Assembly (NCBI RefSeq): GCF_000686025.1
Contig: NZ_JMLQ01000001.1
Coordinates: forward strand, 434,001 to 498,000
DNA from: Rhodococcus sp. UNC23MFCrub1.1
Lineage (GTDB): Bacteria > Actinomycetota > Actinomycetes > Mycobacteriales > Mycobacteriaceae
Reading direction: 5' to 3'
Length of the DNA: 64,000 nt
In this document: positions 7,966 to 16,588 of the stretch, one piece after another
Position numbering within the stretch: position 1 is the first letter of the stretch
Layout: each line of letters opens with the position of its first letter
Made by a program: the position numbers and the translations under genes
The notes under the pieces: generated by a model
What the model saw: only the letters and a program-made list of their open reading frames with translations
Databases searched by the model: none
Told to the model about the DNA's origin: nothing

Positions 7966-9240
7966 TCAGCTCTTTCGACGACGCAGCACCAGGGCCGACC
8001 CGATGATCGCCGCGGCCGCGAGGCCGATCGACGCGGGCCGCCAGTGGTCGGCCGACCGGACGGTGCTGCCGTCACCCGTGTCGACGCCACCACCCGGGAC
8101 CTGAGTGATCTGGCTGCCCGGCGAGTACCGGCCCGGCGCGTCCGGACCCGTGGGGACACCGGGGGTTCCGGGCGTGTTCGGGGTTCCGGGCGTGTTCGGG
8201 GTTCCGGGAGTGTTCGGGGTTCCGGGAGTGTTCGGATTTCCCGGCGTGTTCGGGGTTCCCGGCGTACCGGGAGTGTTCGGGGTTCCCGGCGTACCGGGAG
8301 TGTCCGAGGTGGGCGGGATCGCCGGTGCGGTGGGCACCGACGGGGTGGGCGGTGTACCCGGCAACCCCGGAAGACCCGGGATGGTGATCACGGGCGGGAC
8401 ACCGGGGATCGACGGCAGTCCCGGGATCGACGGGATCGGAATCACGATGGGAGGCAACACGACTCCCCCGTCGCCGACCGGGGTGGTGGTCGTCCGCGGG
8501 GAGCAGTCGTTCGCCGTGATCACGTTGTCGTCCAGGGTCACCGCGCCGTTGCGCGCCAACACACGTCCGGAGACGGTCGCACCGTTCTGGACGCTGATCG
8601 AGGTGAGCGCCAGTACCGTTCCGACGAACGTCGTGGAGGTCCCGATGGTCGCCGAGCTTCCCACCTGCCAGAAGACGTTGCAGGGATTCACGTTGATCAG
8701 TGCCACTCTGCTGCCGGACCCCGTGATCAATGTGGACGGTGCCTGAAAGACGAAGACGGCGTCGGGATCCGATCCACCGTCCAACGTGACGGTGCCGTTC
8801 AGGGCCAGTGCGCTGGAAGCCTTGTAGACCCCCGGGGCGAGGGTGCTGCCGGTGATGTCGGCAGCGACGTTCGCCGAGATCGGCTCCGCACTCGCCTGGT
8901 CGTATGCCGTGGTGAGGTCCGACTGCGCCTGCAGCGCAACCGCGTCGGCGGCATGGATCGTGCCGTTGTTCACGAGACCGGGCGGAAACCCCGTGACGGC
9001 CGCGGTCGGACTGGTTCCGAGGTCACCCGAGATGACCGACGGGCCGGTGTTGGTCACGCCCGCACCGGCCAGGACCGCGTAACTGGCAGCGGTGCCGAGT
9101 CCCACCGGAGTGGCGGCGTCGGCGGTGCTCGCGCCGACGATCATCAGAGCCGCCGTGGCGACGGCGACGGTACCCAGTGCGGGGAGGCGGCCTCGCTTCG
9201 CGGCGTCGAAGGGAGAGCGGTCGAGGTGTGTCCTGATCAT
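7966..9240 (-). CDS. cell-wall surface protein with DUF3494 ice-binding-like domain
   Basis: 424 residues. A signal peptide (about 1-42, ending STADA) leads into a DUF3494 domain (about 45-245: GLGTAASYAVLAGAGVTNTG, ISGDLGTSP, VFVFQAPSTLITGSGSRVAL, FWQVGSSATIGTSTTFVGTV), a right-handed beta-helix fold shared by ice-binding proteins and adhesins. Then come a long Pro/Gly/Thr stalk with TPGTPN repeats (about 265-370) and the C-terminus VPGGGVDTGDG, a hydrophobic helix and RRRKS. This has the layout of a sorting signal without LPXTG. AAGGAA precedes ATG 9240. Surface adhesion or matrix binding is likelier than ice binding. Confidence 0.8.
   Translation of the reverse strand: MIRTHLDRSPFDAAKRGRLPALGTVAVATAALMIVGASTADAATPVGLGTAASYAVLAGAGVTNTGPSVISGDLGTSPTAAVTGFPPGLVNNGTIHAADAVALQAQSDLTTAYDQASAEPISANVAADITGSTLAPGVYKASSALALNGTVTLDGGSDPDAVFVFQAPSTLITGSGSRVALINVNPCNVFWQVGSSATIGTSTTFVGTVLALTSISVQNGATVSGRVLARNGAVTLDDNVITANDCSPRTTTTPVGDGGVVLPPIVIPIPSIPGLPSIPGVPPVITIPGLPGLPGTPPTPSVPTAPAIPPTSDTPGTPGTPNTPGTPGTPNTPGNPNTPGTPNTPGTPNTPGTPNTPGTPGVPTGPDAPGRYSPGSQITQVPGGGVDTGDGSTVRSADHWRPASIGLAAAAIIGSALVLRRRKS
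8145..8315. repeat. degenerate tandem repeat coding for the TPGTPN stalk
   Basis: Short units of the type GTTCCGGGCGTGTTCGGG recur in tandem, 18 bases with 9-base variants, on the plus strand. They code, on the minus strand, for Pro-Gly-Thr-Pro-Asn repeats of the surface-protein stalk. Copy number is likely to vary between strains by slippage. Confidence 0.8.
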
Positions 9241-9685
9241 GCGGTTCCTTGCGCGATGTGGTGAATGTGCCGCATCCCTGATGCAGCACATGTGGTGCGC
9301 AGACTCTGTCCCCGACGACGCAGAGCGGTGCGATGACGCCCCGGCGACGTCGGCGCGTCGATGACCGTCCGAGAAGACGACCACGGCGCCGAGATGTGGC
9401 GGGGGCAGGTGTGAGATCGAGCCGACTCCGTCGAATGCGACGTAGATTTACGGCATAAATGAGAGTGAACAGGACGATAACGGTAATGTCAATGCATGCC
9501 GGAATTGCGACATTCTGTCGAGTCCGGAAAATCACGTGATGGACGACTGACATCTCTGTGCGACAACGATTCTCGGACTCTGATGTCGACATCGATACGA
9601 TATCGGGCATGCATTCACGATATAACGGGTGAATAACTTGGATGTACCGCCCGAGTTCTGTCCGACCGGCCGCATCGACCTCCGA
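9241..9685. other. long AT-richer leader between surface-protein and IclR genes
   Basis: About 445 bases without a supported gene. The part from 9420 to 9640 is clearly lower in G+C than the surroundings. It contains repeated GATA/ATAT motifs (CGATACGATATC and CGATATAAC) and a minus-strand TTGACA (9492 to 9487). It is probably the promoter and a long 5' leader of the surface-protein gene. No riboswitch was recognised. Confidence 0.4.
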
Positions 9686-10438
9686 TCACCGCAGACGCGA
9701 GGTCAACGCGTGTGCGGCCCGCAGCAGCTGTTCGCCGAGAACAGGGCGCCGGACATCGTCGAAACGGCCGGCGACGCCCGTCAGACTCAGCGCCCACGCC
9801 GGGGCGTCGCGGCGATCGAACACCGCGGCCCCGAGACCCCAGCTACCTTCCACCAACAACCCGGGATTCACCGAGTATCCCTGCACCAGAACTTGTTCCA
9901 CCCGTTCGGCGATCTCGCGCGGCGCGTGACGTTCTCCCCAGCCGGCGAGCTCTGCACGGTCGAGGTACTCCACCCGCTCACGTTCGGGCAGGTGCGCGAG
10001 GATGACCAACCCGGCGGACGCGACTCCGAGGGGCATGCGCAGGCCGACGTGCAGGACGTGCGAGCGCAGCGGGAAACTGCCCTCCTCGCTCGCGATGCAG
10101 ACCGTCTCGTCGCCCCGACGTGCCGACAGGAAGGCGCTCTCCCCCGTCGTTCGGGCCAGATCGCGCAGGATGTCTCCCGCGCTCGACGTGATGTCGTACC
10201 GCTCCGCTGCCATCGATCCGAGAAGGAAGGTCTCGGGCCCCAGCGCCCACCGGCCCGACTCGTGCCGATCGACGAAGCCCTCCGCCGCCAACGCGGTGAC
10301 CATCCGGTGCACGGTGGGCCGCGCCAACCCGGCGGTCCTGGCGATGTCGGTGGTCGACGCGCCGTCCGGCTCGTGATCACCGACGGCACGCATCACGGCC
10401 GCGACTCGCGCGATGACCGACCTCGCTGCCTCCGCCAT
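9686..10438 (-). CDS. IclR-family transcriptional regulator
   Basis: 250 residues from ATG 10438 (two GTG codons directly upstream are alternatives). The N-terminal winged helix (about 8-65: ASTTDIARTAGLARPTVHRMVTALAAEGFV) is followed by the IclR effector domain (about 75-250: RSHVLHVGLRMPLGVASAGLVILA, VNPGLLVEGSWGLGAAVFD). IclR proteins of this type sense aromatic or ketoacid intermediates. The divergent neighbour is scoAB, and an inverted repeat lies between them at 10462, so control of the CoA-transferase is the simplest reading. Confidence 0.85.
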   Translation of the reverse strand: MAEAARSVIARVAAVMRAVGDHEPDGASTTDIARTAGLARPTVHRMVTALAAEGFVDRHESGRWALGPETFLLGSMAAERYDITSSAGDILRDLARTTGESAFLSARRGDETVCIASEEGSFPLRSHVLHVGLRMPLGVASAGLVILAHLPERERVEYLDRAELAGWGERHAPREIAERVEQVLVQGYSVNPGLLVEGSWGLGAAVFDRRDAPAWALSLTGVAGRFDDVRRPVLGEQLLRAAHALTSRLR

Positions 10439-10461
10439 CACCACAGTCTAGGGCTCGCGGG

Positions 10462-10480
10462 GTGTCCACTCAGTGAACAC
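10462..10480. promoter_or_regulatory. IclR-type operator
   Basis: GTGTCCACT-C-AGTGAACAC is a nearly perfect 19-base palindrome with one mismatched pair. It lies 24 bases upstream of the IclR start and 152 bases upstream of scoA. Position and symmetry suit autoregulation and control of the divergent CoA-transferase operon. Confidence 0.6.
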
Positions 10481-10631
10481 CGTGCCGCCGATCGTTCCAC
10501 GAGTCGAGCAGTTCGCCGTCCGGACCCCGTATCGCCTGCGAAGACGCCGTGGTCCTGATCGAATGCAGAGAGTGCGCACGTCCACTCACCGGACCGTACA
10601 TCTGATCAGTACTCGATCTCAGGAGGAACTC

Positions 10632-11396
10632 GTGGCCACCGAAGTCCTGTCCACCCCCGCCGACGCGATACGCGGCGTCACGGACGGCGCCACCCTGGCC
10701 GTCGGCGGCTTCGGGCTCTGCGGCATCCCGGACGCACTGATCGACGCCCTCGCCGCCACCGACGTCACCGATCTGGAGGTCTTCTCCAACAACTGCGGAG
10801 TGGACGACCACGGCCTCGGCATCCTGCTCGCAGCGCACCGGATCCGTCGCGTCACCGCGTCCTACGTCGGCGAGAACAAGGAATTCGCCCGGCAGTACCT
10901 GTCCGGCGAGCTCGAGGTCGAGCTCACTCCCCAGGGCACTCTCGCCGAACGACTACGCGCCGGGGGCGCGGGCATCCCGGCGTTCTTCACCCCGGCCGGT
11001 GTCGGCAGCCCCATCGCCGACGGCGGGCTCCCGTGGCGCTACGCCGCCGACGGATCCGTCGCACTCGCGTCCCCCCCGAAGGAGACCCGCGTCTTCGGCG
11101 ACAAGCGGTACGTCCTCGAGGAGGGCATCCGCGCCGACTTCGCGCTCGTGCACGCGCACCTGGGTGACACCGACGGAAACCTCGTCTTCGACAAGGCAGC
11201 CATGAACTTCAACCCGCTCGCCGCCACGGCCGGCCGCATCACCGTCGCTCAGGTCGAGCATCTCGTGCAGCCGGGCGAGATCGACCCGGCGCACGTGCAC
11301 CTGCCCGGCGTGTTCGTCCAGCGCATCGTGGAGACCGGCCCACAGACACCCCGCATCGAGAAGCGCACCACCCGACCCGCAGGAGACGCACGATGA
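10632..11396 (+). CDS. scoA: 3-oxoacid CoA-transferase, subunit A
   Basis: 254 residues from GTG 10632, which follows AGGAGGAACTC. This is the A subunit of a succinyl-CoA:3-ketoacid (or 3-oxoadipate) CoA-transferase, with the CoA-binding pattern [14 protein letters not shown] near residue 25, then [11 protein letters not shown] and [22 protein letters not shown]. It activates acetoacetate or 3-oxoadipate with CoA from succinyl-CoA. It overlaps subunit B by 4 bases (ATGA). No beta-ketoadipate genes are near, so acetoacetate (ketone) use fits as well as aromatic catabolism; the symbol could equally be pcaI. Confidence 0.85.
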   Translation: MATEVLSTPADAIRGVTDGATLAVGGFGLCGIPDALIDALAATDVTDLEVFSNNCGVDDHGLGILLAAHRIRRVTASYVGENKEFARQYLSGELEVELTPQGTLAERLRAGGAGIPAFFTPAGVGSPIADGGLPWRYAADGSVALASPPKETRVFGDKRYVLEEGIRADFALVHAHLGDTDGNLVFDKAAMNFNPLAATAGRITVAQVEHLVQPGEIDPAHVHLPGVFVQRIVETGPQTPRIEKRTTRPAGDAR

Positions 11397-12058
11397 GCAC
11401 CGACACCGGATGGACCCGCGAGAACATGGCTCGGCGCGCGGCGGCCGAACTGCGCGACGGTGACTACGTGAACCTCGGCATCGGGCTGCCCACACTGATT
11501 CCCGGCTTCCTCGATCCCGCGATCCGCGTCACGCTGCACTCCGAGAACGGCATCCTCGGCACCGGCCCCTACCCCACCGAGGACGAGGTCGACGCCAATC
11601 TCATCAACGCCGGCAAGGAAACCGTCACCACCCTGCCCGGCGCGGCGTTCTTCGACTCCGCGCTGTCCTTCGGCATGATCCGCGGCAGCCACATCGACAC
11701 CGCCGTCCTCGGCGGCATGCAGGTCTCGGCGACCGGCGACCTCGCCAACTGGATGGTCCCGGGAAAGATGGTCAAGGGCATGGGCGGCGCCATGGACCTC
11801 GTCCACGGCGCCGCGCGCGTCATCGTCGTCATGGAGCACACCGATCGGGACGGCAACCCCAAGATCGTCGACACGTGCACGCTCCCCCTCACCGGTCAGG
11901 CCGTCGTCGACCGTGTCATCACCGACTACGCCGTCATCGACGTCGTCGGCGACGGCACCCTGGTCCTGCGGGAGACCGCGCCCGGTGTCACGGCCGCGCA
12001 GGTGCACGACGCCACCGGCGCCACCCTCACCGACGCCGACGACCTCGTCACGCACTGA
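11393..12058 (+). CDS. scoB: 3-oxoacid CoA-transferase, subunit B
   Basis: 221 residues. It carries the catalytic glutamate in [13 protein letters not shown] (about residues 43-55) that forms the enzyme-CoA thioester. Other family motifs are [55 protein letters not shown] split across the centre, and [10 protein letters not shown]. It is translated from an ATGA overlap with scoA and forms the heterodimer with it. A hairpin at 12064 closes the operon. Confidence 0.88.
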   Translation: MSTDTGWTRENMARRAAAELRDGDYVNLGIGLPTLIPGFLDPAIRVTLHSENGILGTGPYPTEDEVDANLINAGKETVTTLPGAAFFDSALSFGMIRGSHIDTAVLGGMQVSATGDLANWMVPGKMVKGMGGAMDLVHGAARVIVVMEHTDRDGNPKIVDTCTLPLTGQAVVDRVITDYAVIDVVGDGTLVLRETAPGVTAAQVHDATGATLTDADDLVTH

Positions 12059-12063
12059 CCGGC

Positions 12064-12098
12064 GGCGGGCCGTTCTCACGGCGTGAGGATGGCCCGCC
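12064..12098. terminator. bidirectional hairpin terminator
   Basis: GGCGGGCC pairs with GGCCCGCC around an inner stem CTCAC-GGC-GTGAG, giving a long interrupted hairpin between the convergent scoB and alcohol dehydrogenase genes. Its minus-strand side overlaps the last codons of the dehydrogenase. Confidence 0.55.
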
Positions 12099-13110
12099 CT
12101 CGCACCGTGCCCGCGTCCAGATCGTCGATGGCGCTCTGGAAGTCGTCGAGTGCGTACTTCGCGGTGTGCAGAACGACGGACCCGCGTGCCGCGAGAGCCA
12201 TGAGGTCGCACAGGTCGTTGTAGGACCCGACCAGGTTGCCGATGACGTTGATCTCCGACGACACGATGTCGATGGTGGGGACGTCGATGTTCTCGCCGTA
12301 TCCGACGACGTGGTAATTGCCCGCCTGCCGCAACATCGCGATGCCCTCAGCCGTCGCGCCGCCTTCACCGACGAAATCGATGACCGCTTCGCCGCCCTGC
12401 CCGCCGGTGAGCTCGAGCACCTGCTCGATGTGGGTGCCGTCGGCGACGACGCCATGATCCGCCCCGATGGACAGGGCCAGCTTCACCGCGTCGGCGTTAC
12501 GGTCGACGACCACGATCTCGGCCGCGGTCAGCGCCTTCAGCACCTGAATCCCGATGTGCCCCAGCCCACCTGCACCGATGACCACGACGCGGTCGCGCGG
12601 AGTCAGATGCCGGGAAGCCTTCGCCGCGGCGTGATAGGCCGTCAGCCCGGCATCGGCGAGGGCAGCCACGTCCGCCGGCTCCAGCGAGTCGTCCAGCTTC
12701 ACCACACTGCGTGCCGACGTCTTCAGATACTCCGCGTAGCCACCGTTCGTGTCGATGCCGGGGAACTGGTTGATCTCGCAGTGCACGTCGTCGCCGGATC
12801 GGCAGGCGCGGCAGAGCCCGCACGTGATGAGCGGGTGGACGATGACCTTGTCACCCTCCTGCACGTTCGTCACGGCGGAACCGACGGCGTGGACCCAGCC
12901 GGCGTTCTCGTGACCGATCGTGTACGGCAGGGTCACGTTCGACTTCTCGGCCCACTGCCCCTCGAGGATGTGCAGATCGGTACGGCACACCCCCGCTCCA
13001 CCGATCCGGACGACCACGTCGAACGGCCCCGTGGGAGTCGGAACGGGCACCTCGGTCATTCGGAGTTTCTCGTGGTACCCCACGACCTGGATTGCGCGCA
13101 TGGTGCTCAT
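12076..13110 (-). CDS. Zn-dependent NAD(P) alcohol dehydrogenase (propane-module type)
   Basis: 344 residues, MDR superfamily. Seen: catalytic-zinc ligands in GAGVCRTDLHILEG and GHENAGWVHAVG, a structural-zinc cluster CGLCRACRSGDDVHC, and the nucleotide loop VVVIGAGGLGHIG. It oxidises secondary or primary alcohols. The same enzyme type follows the propane monooxygenase genes in Rhodococcus and Mycobacterium and oxidises 2-propanol there; here it is the third gene after the amidohydrolase and DUF59 genes (28-base gap). Start ATG 13110, after GGAGACACATC. Confidence 0.85.
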   Translation of the reverse strand: MSTMRAIQVVGYHEKLRMTEVPVPTPTGPFDVVVRIGGAGVCRTDLHILEGQWAEKSNVTLPYTIGHENAGWVHAVGSAVTNVQEGDKVIVHPLITCGLCRACRSGDDVHCEINQFPGIDTNGGYAEYLKTSARSVVKLDDSLEPADVAALADAGLTAYHAAAKASRHLTPRDRVVVIGAGGLGHIGIQVLKALTAAEIVVVDRNADAVKLALSIGADHGVVADGTHIEQVLELTGGQGGEAVIDFVGEGGATAEGIAMLRQAGNYHVVGYGENIDVPTIDIVSSEINVIGNLVGSYNDLCDLMALAARGSVVLHTAKYALDDFQSAIDDLDAGTVRGRAILTP

Positions 13111-13138
13111 GATGTGTCTCCTCGGCTTCTCGGGAAGG

Positions 13139-13843
13139 TCAGGCGTCGACCGTCGTGCGGTCCGGGTCGTCGTAGCGGGTACGGAGCAGTCCCCGGCAGA
13201 AGTGGGCATTGCCGTCGATCGAGATGCGGGTCGATCGAGCCCGACGCAGTGCGAGCGGCACGTCGAGCTGCGCATAGCCGGCTCCGGTGTGATCGACCAT
13301 GACGATGCTGTCGGGCACGTCGTCCAGACCGAGGGACCGTCGCCGCGACCGCAGTGCCCTGGTGGTGTCGTCGTCCGGGAGATCGCCCAGCACAACGGTT
13401 CCCATGTCCTCCATGCGCCGGGACGGATCCCGCTTCAGCAGCGCGGTCAGGCACCGCTCCATCGCCGCGACGTGAGCCTTGCGCTGGAACGTCGTCCGGA
13501 GCTCCTCCAGATCGTTCTCCGCCTCGTGCGCGAAGGTGCCCCGGTACCCCGCGTCCGCGGCGAGTCCCGCGTTGATGATCGGTGAATCGTGGTGGTCGTC
13601 GAGTTCCACCGTCACGTTCCGCGTCCAGGGCAGGCCGGTGAGCACATCCTTCGCGTCGGAGGCCATGAGGTAGGCGAAGTTCGGCGCGCAGAAGGACGTC
13701 GGCAAGCGCAGGTGCACCACGACGTCACGCTCCTCGGAGACGGTGAGCGACTGCACGAAGTCGAGGTCGGTGATCGGCTCGTCGAGCTCGGGATCGATCA
13801 CCACGTCCAGAGCCCGCATCGCCGAGTCGGCACGGGTGGTCAT
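13139..13843 (-). CDS. DUF59/MIP18-family iron-sulfur assembly-like protein
   Basis: 234 residues. The N-terminal half holds a MIP18/DUF59 domain (about 5-95: ALDVVIDPELDEPITDLDFV, LRLPTSFCAPNFAYLMASDA), a family that helps Fe-S or metal-centre maturation; the Cys of SFCAPN is the usual reactive one. The C-terminal half is specific to the propane-monooxygenase version. It starts one base after the amidohydrolase stop (TGA-G-ATG), so translation is coupled. In prm/mim operons this gene lies among the maturation factors for the diiron monooxygenase, which is missing here. Confidence 0.75.
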   Translation of the reverse strand: MTTRADSAMRALDVVIDPELDEPITDLDFVQSLTVSEERDVVVHLRLPTSFCAPNFAYLMASDAKDVLTGLPWTRNVTVELDDHHDSPIINAGLAADAGYRGTFAHEAENDLEELRTTFQRKAHVAAMERCLTALLKRDPSRRMEDMGTVVLGDLPDDDTTRALRSRRRSLGLDDVPDSIVMVDHTGAGYAQLDVPLALRRARSTRISIDGNAHFCRGLLRTRYDDPDRTTVDA

Positions 13844-13844
13844 C

Positions 13845-14897
13845 TCACGCTCCCACGAGAACGTCGTCGGCCGCACGGTCGGCGCCGCGCGGGCCGGTGG
13901 CCGTCTCGTCGGCATCGGCGATCTGCAGCTCCGCCGGAACCGGGATGTCGTACATCTTCGCGGCGTTCAGGCCCAGCACCTTGCGCTTCTGGTCCATCGT
14001 GATCTCCGGGTACTCGCTCAGCTCCGCCGGGATCTGGAAGTCGACGAACGACTCGATCAGCCAGCGCGGTGTCCAGAGGGCGTAGTCGGACGAGAACTGG
14101 ATCCGGTCCTCACCGAGCCAGTAGAGCAACTCGCCCATGATCTGGCCGAAGTACTTCGGCCGGGAGTGGATGAACGGCATCGCGACGGCGAGCCCGGCAT
14201 GCACGTTCGGCTCCTGGGTGGCTATCCAGCAGAAGTCCTCGAGCCGCGGGAGACCGCAGTGCTCGACGACGAAGTTCAGATCGGTGAAGTCGGTGGCGAC
14301 ATGATCGACGTCCGCCACGTCGAAGGCATCGCGATCGAGCGGCCTGATGGTCGGTCCCTTGTGGACGTGGATGTTGGTGATCCCGAGCTCGCGGCAGACC
14401 TCGAGGTAACGCCGGGTCCAGTCGTCGTCGAGCTTGTAGCCGCGAGAGTCTCCGTGCCACTCCGCCGTGTAGAGCTTGACGCCCTTCAGTCCGAACCGTT
14501 CGGCATCGGCGCGGAGCTGATCGAGCCCACGCTCGCCGTTGCGCGGATCGAAGTGGTGGTTGTAGGTGAGCTTGTCGGGATTCTGCGCCGTGAGGGCCCA
14601 TGCCTCCTCCGTCTGCCCGAACCCGTTCACGTAGAACTCCCCGAGGTGGGCCGGCTGGAAGATCGCATGATCGACGTACCCGTCCTCGAAGAGGTCCTTC
14701 ATCAGGCGGTCGCCGCCCTGGTAGAGGTACTCGTCGTACGGCCACAGCTCGCTCTCGGGCGACAGGTTGCGGTGGTAGTCGTAGAAGCAGTCGATGAACT
14801 GCTTGCCGTGGATGTTGCGCTGGTTCTCGGGCCGCGCGTCCCACAGCGCGACGTGCGCGTCGACGATGAAGAAGCTGTTGTCGCCCTTGGTGTGCAT
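13845..14897 (-). CDS. amidohydrolase-2 family protein (propane-module type)
   Basis: 350 residues of the ACMSD-like metal-dependent amidohydrolase family. Seen: FFIVDAHVALWDARPE at the N-terminus (one His where HxH is usual), NHHFDPRNGERGLDQLR, GVKLYTAEWHGDSRGY, NIHVHKGPTIRPLDRDAFDVADVD split in the centre, NFVVEHCGLPRLEDF and the C-terminal metal Asp in FSSDYALW. In prm/mim propane operons this gene directly follows the monooxygenase; its role is unsettled, probably enzyme maturation. It is first in the three-gene operon here, divergent from the activator gene across 168 bases that contain a palindrome. Confidence 0.75.
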   Translation of the reverse strand: MHTKGDNSFFIVDAHVALWDARPENQRNIHGKQFIDCFYDYHRNLSPESELWPYDEYLYQGGDRLMKDLFEDGYVDHAIFQPAHLGEFYVNGFGQTEEAWALTAQNPDKLTYNHHFDPRNGERGLDQLRADAERFGLKGVKLYTAEWHGDSRGYKLDDDWTRRYLEVCRELGITNIHVHKGPTIRPLDRDAFDVADVDHVATDFTDLNFVVEHCGLPRLEDFCWIATQEPNVHAGLAVAMPFIHSRPKYFGQIMGELLYWLGEDRIQFSSDYALWTPRWLIESFVDFQIPAELSEYPEITMDQKRKVLGLNAAKMYDIPVPAELQIADADETATGPRGADRAADDVLVGA

Positions 14898-14979
14898 CGA
14901 GGTCCCTTCGTCGTGTGACTGGCGTCACCTTCACTGGCTCGACGCTAGAGCGCGACGGACGGGAAGCGGGCGTCCCCGG

Positions 14980-14996
14980 CGTCTCAATCTGAGACG
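14980..14996. promoter_or_regulatory. activator binding site, GTCTCA-type inverted repeat
   Basis: CGTCTCA-ATC-TGAGACG is a perfect palindrome with 7-base arms. It lies 83 bases upstream of the amidohydrolase and 70 bases upstream of the divergent GAF/Fis activator. Position and perfect symmetry make it the likely site for that activator. Confidence 0.6.
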
Positions 14997-15065
14997 GTCG
15001 ACCACCCCTCGGGCGCTGTAACCTGGATCACAACCCGACCCGCTTCGACCCACCAGGACGCCCGC

Positions 15066-16529
15066 GTGCCAGCACAGCTCCCCGAACACCGGACCGGCTC
15101 CGGCCGCGAGGTGGACGCGGTCGCCGGTGCGGTACCCCCTCGGCTCCGCGCCTCCTGGCTTCGGAGTCGGCGCTACGGCATCCCGGTCGATCATGTCGAG
15201 CCGGTCTTCGCCGGGACGGAACGGCAGGAGTCGCTCTTTCGGCAGTGCGGTGACGAAGTGCTCGCCGACCTGCAGCGGACGCTCACCGCCGAGCCGGTGG
15301 GCCTCATGCTCACCGACGCCGACGGCCTCGTTCTGTCCCGCCTGAGCGGGGACCACACGTTGCTCCGCGCGCTCGACGACGTCCACCTCGCGCCCGGTTT
15401 CGGCTACTCGGAACGGGAGGTGGGGACCAACGGTCTGGGTCTCGCGCTGGCAGACCTGGCACCCACCCTGGTCCGAGCGGAACAGCACTACTCCCACAGC
15501 CTCACCGGCTTCACCTGCGCAGCCGCCCCGGTGCTGGATCCCGCGACGGGTCGTCTGCAGGGTGCCGTCAATCTCACCACCTGGTCCCGGACGTCGAGCG
15601 ACCTCCTACTCACACTCGCACGGTCGGCCGCGAGCACCATCTCGCTGTCGATGTCGTCCCGATCGACCGGTCGACGAGAGCGACCGACGGTGCGTCGCAG
15701 CCTCTTCCGTATCGAGCACGGGTCCACCGGCACAGGCGTTCGACTCGGCGCGGAGTGGTCACGACTGGAGGCGTACGCCCACTCCGCGATGGCCGCGGGA
15801 TCGACCGTCGCGGTGATCGGCCGCCCCGGCTCCGGCCGCTCGTCGCTGGTGACGCACGCTGCGCGGCGCGCCTTCCCGCGCCACCGCATTCTCTCGGCAG
15901 CGGCCCCCGCACCCGACGACGTCGACACGTGGCTCGACCTGTGGACGTACGAGGCGGATCGCACCGACACGGTCGTCGTCCTGCGCGACGTCGACACGCT
16001 CCCCGACTTCGCCGCGCAGTCACTCGTCGACCTGCTGCGGTCCGCCGAGACCCGGATGCCCTTCGCGGTCACCGCCGAACGACTGCACGACATCCCGGCC
16101 GCACTCGCCTCCGCGGTCGCATCGGTCGTGTCGCTGCCCCCACTGTCGGACCGACCGGACGACGTCGTGCCGTTGGCTCACGAGTTCGCGCGCGCGGTGC
16201 GCGGACGCGACGTGCACATCACCCCCGCGGCGGAACGCGCTCTGCAGCACCACGACTGGCCGCAGGGCGCGGCGGAGCTCCGCGAACTCGTCACGCGAGT
16301 CGCGTCGCGTGCGGACGTCGTCGACGTCGCGATGCTCCCCGCCGAACTGCTGGCGGGCCGGACGCGCCGGTTGTCGAGCATCGAGGCGTTCGAGCACGGG
16401 GAGATAGTGCGGGTCCTCGCGTCGGGCAAGGTCACGATGAGCCAGGCGGCCCGTCAGCTGGGGATGAGCCGCGCCACGCTCTACCGCAAGACGGCCTACT
16501 ACAAGATCGATCCGCGGAACCCCGGCTGA
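15066..16529 (+). CDS. GAF / degenerate AAA / Fis-type activator (MimR/AcoR-like)
   Basis: 487 residues from GTG 15066 (AGGA seven bases upstream). A GAF sensor (about 65-195: GLMLTDADGLVLSRL, APGFGYSEREVGTNGLGLAL, TGFTCAAAPVLDPATG) is followed by a AAA-like region with an altered P-loop, GRPGSGRSSL (Arg for Lys), and TVVVLRDVDTLP, then a Fis helix-turn-helix (about 445-480: KVTMSQAARQLGMSRATLYRKTAYY). No GAFTGA loop is seen, so sigma-54 contact is unlikely; actinobacterial MimR/AcoR-type activators share this state. It is divergent from the propane-type accessory operon and presumably activates it. Confidence 0.8.
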   Translation: MPAQLPEHRTGSGREVDAVAGAVPPRLRASWLRSRRYGIPVDHVEPVFAGTERQESLFRQCGDEVLADLQRTLTAEPVGLMLTDADGLVLSRLSGDHTLLRALDDVHLAPGFGYSEREVGTNGLGLALADLAPTLVRAEQHYSHSLTGFTCAAAPVLDPATGRLQGAVNLTTWSRTSSDLLLTLARSAASTISLSMSSRSTGRRERPTVRRSLFRIEHGSTGTGVRLGAEWSRLEAYAHSAMAAGSTVAVIGRPGSGRSSLVTHAARRAFPRHRILSAAAPAPDDVDTWLDLWTYEADRTDTVVVLRDVDTLPDFAAQSLVDLLRSAETRMPFAVTAERLHDIPAALASAVASVVSLPPLSDRPDDVVPLAHEFARAVRGRDVHITPAAERALQHHDWPQGAAELRELVTRVASRADVVDVAMLPAELLAGRTRRLSSIEAFEHGEIVRVLASGKVTMSQAARQLGMSRATLYRKTAYYKIDPRNPG

Positions 16530-16588
16530 CGCACGTCGGCCGCGTAGTCTCGTCCCGGACGACTCGATCTCACGGGAGGGGCGCGGAC

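Noticed and set aside
8145-8315. Repeated G-rich units considered as a regulatory or CRISPR element
   Set aside because: They translate in frame to the Pro/Gly/Thr stalk of the surface protein.
13354-14918. Plus-strand frames opposite the DUF59 and amidohydrolase genes
   Set aside because: The minus-strand proteins show family motifs; the plus-strand frames have none.
16530-16588. Fusion of the Fis activator and the GAF-ANTAR gene as one long frame
   Set aside because: A different frame runs through, but each protein has its own stop, ribosome site and domain set.
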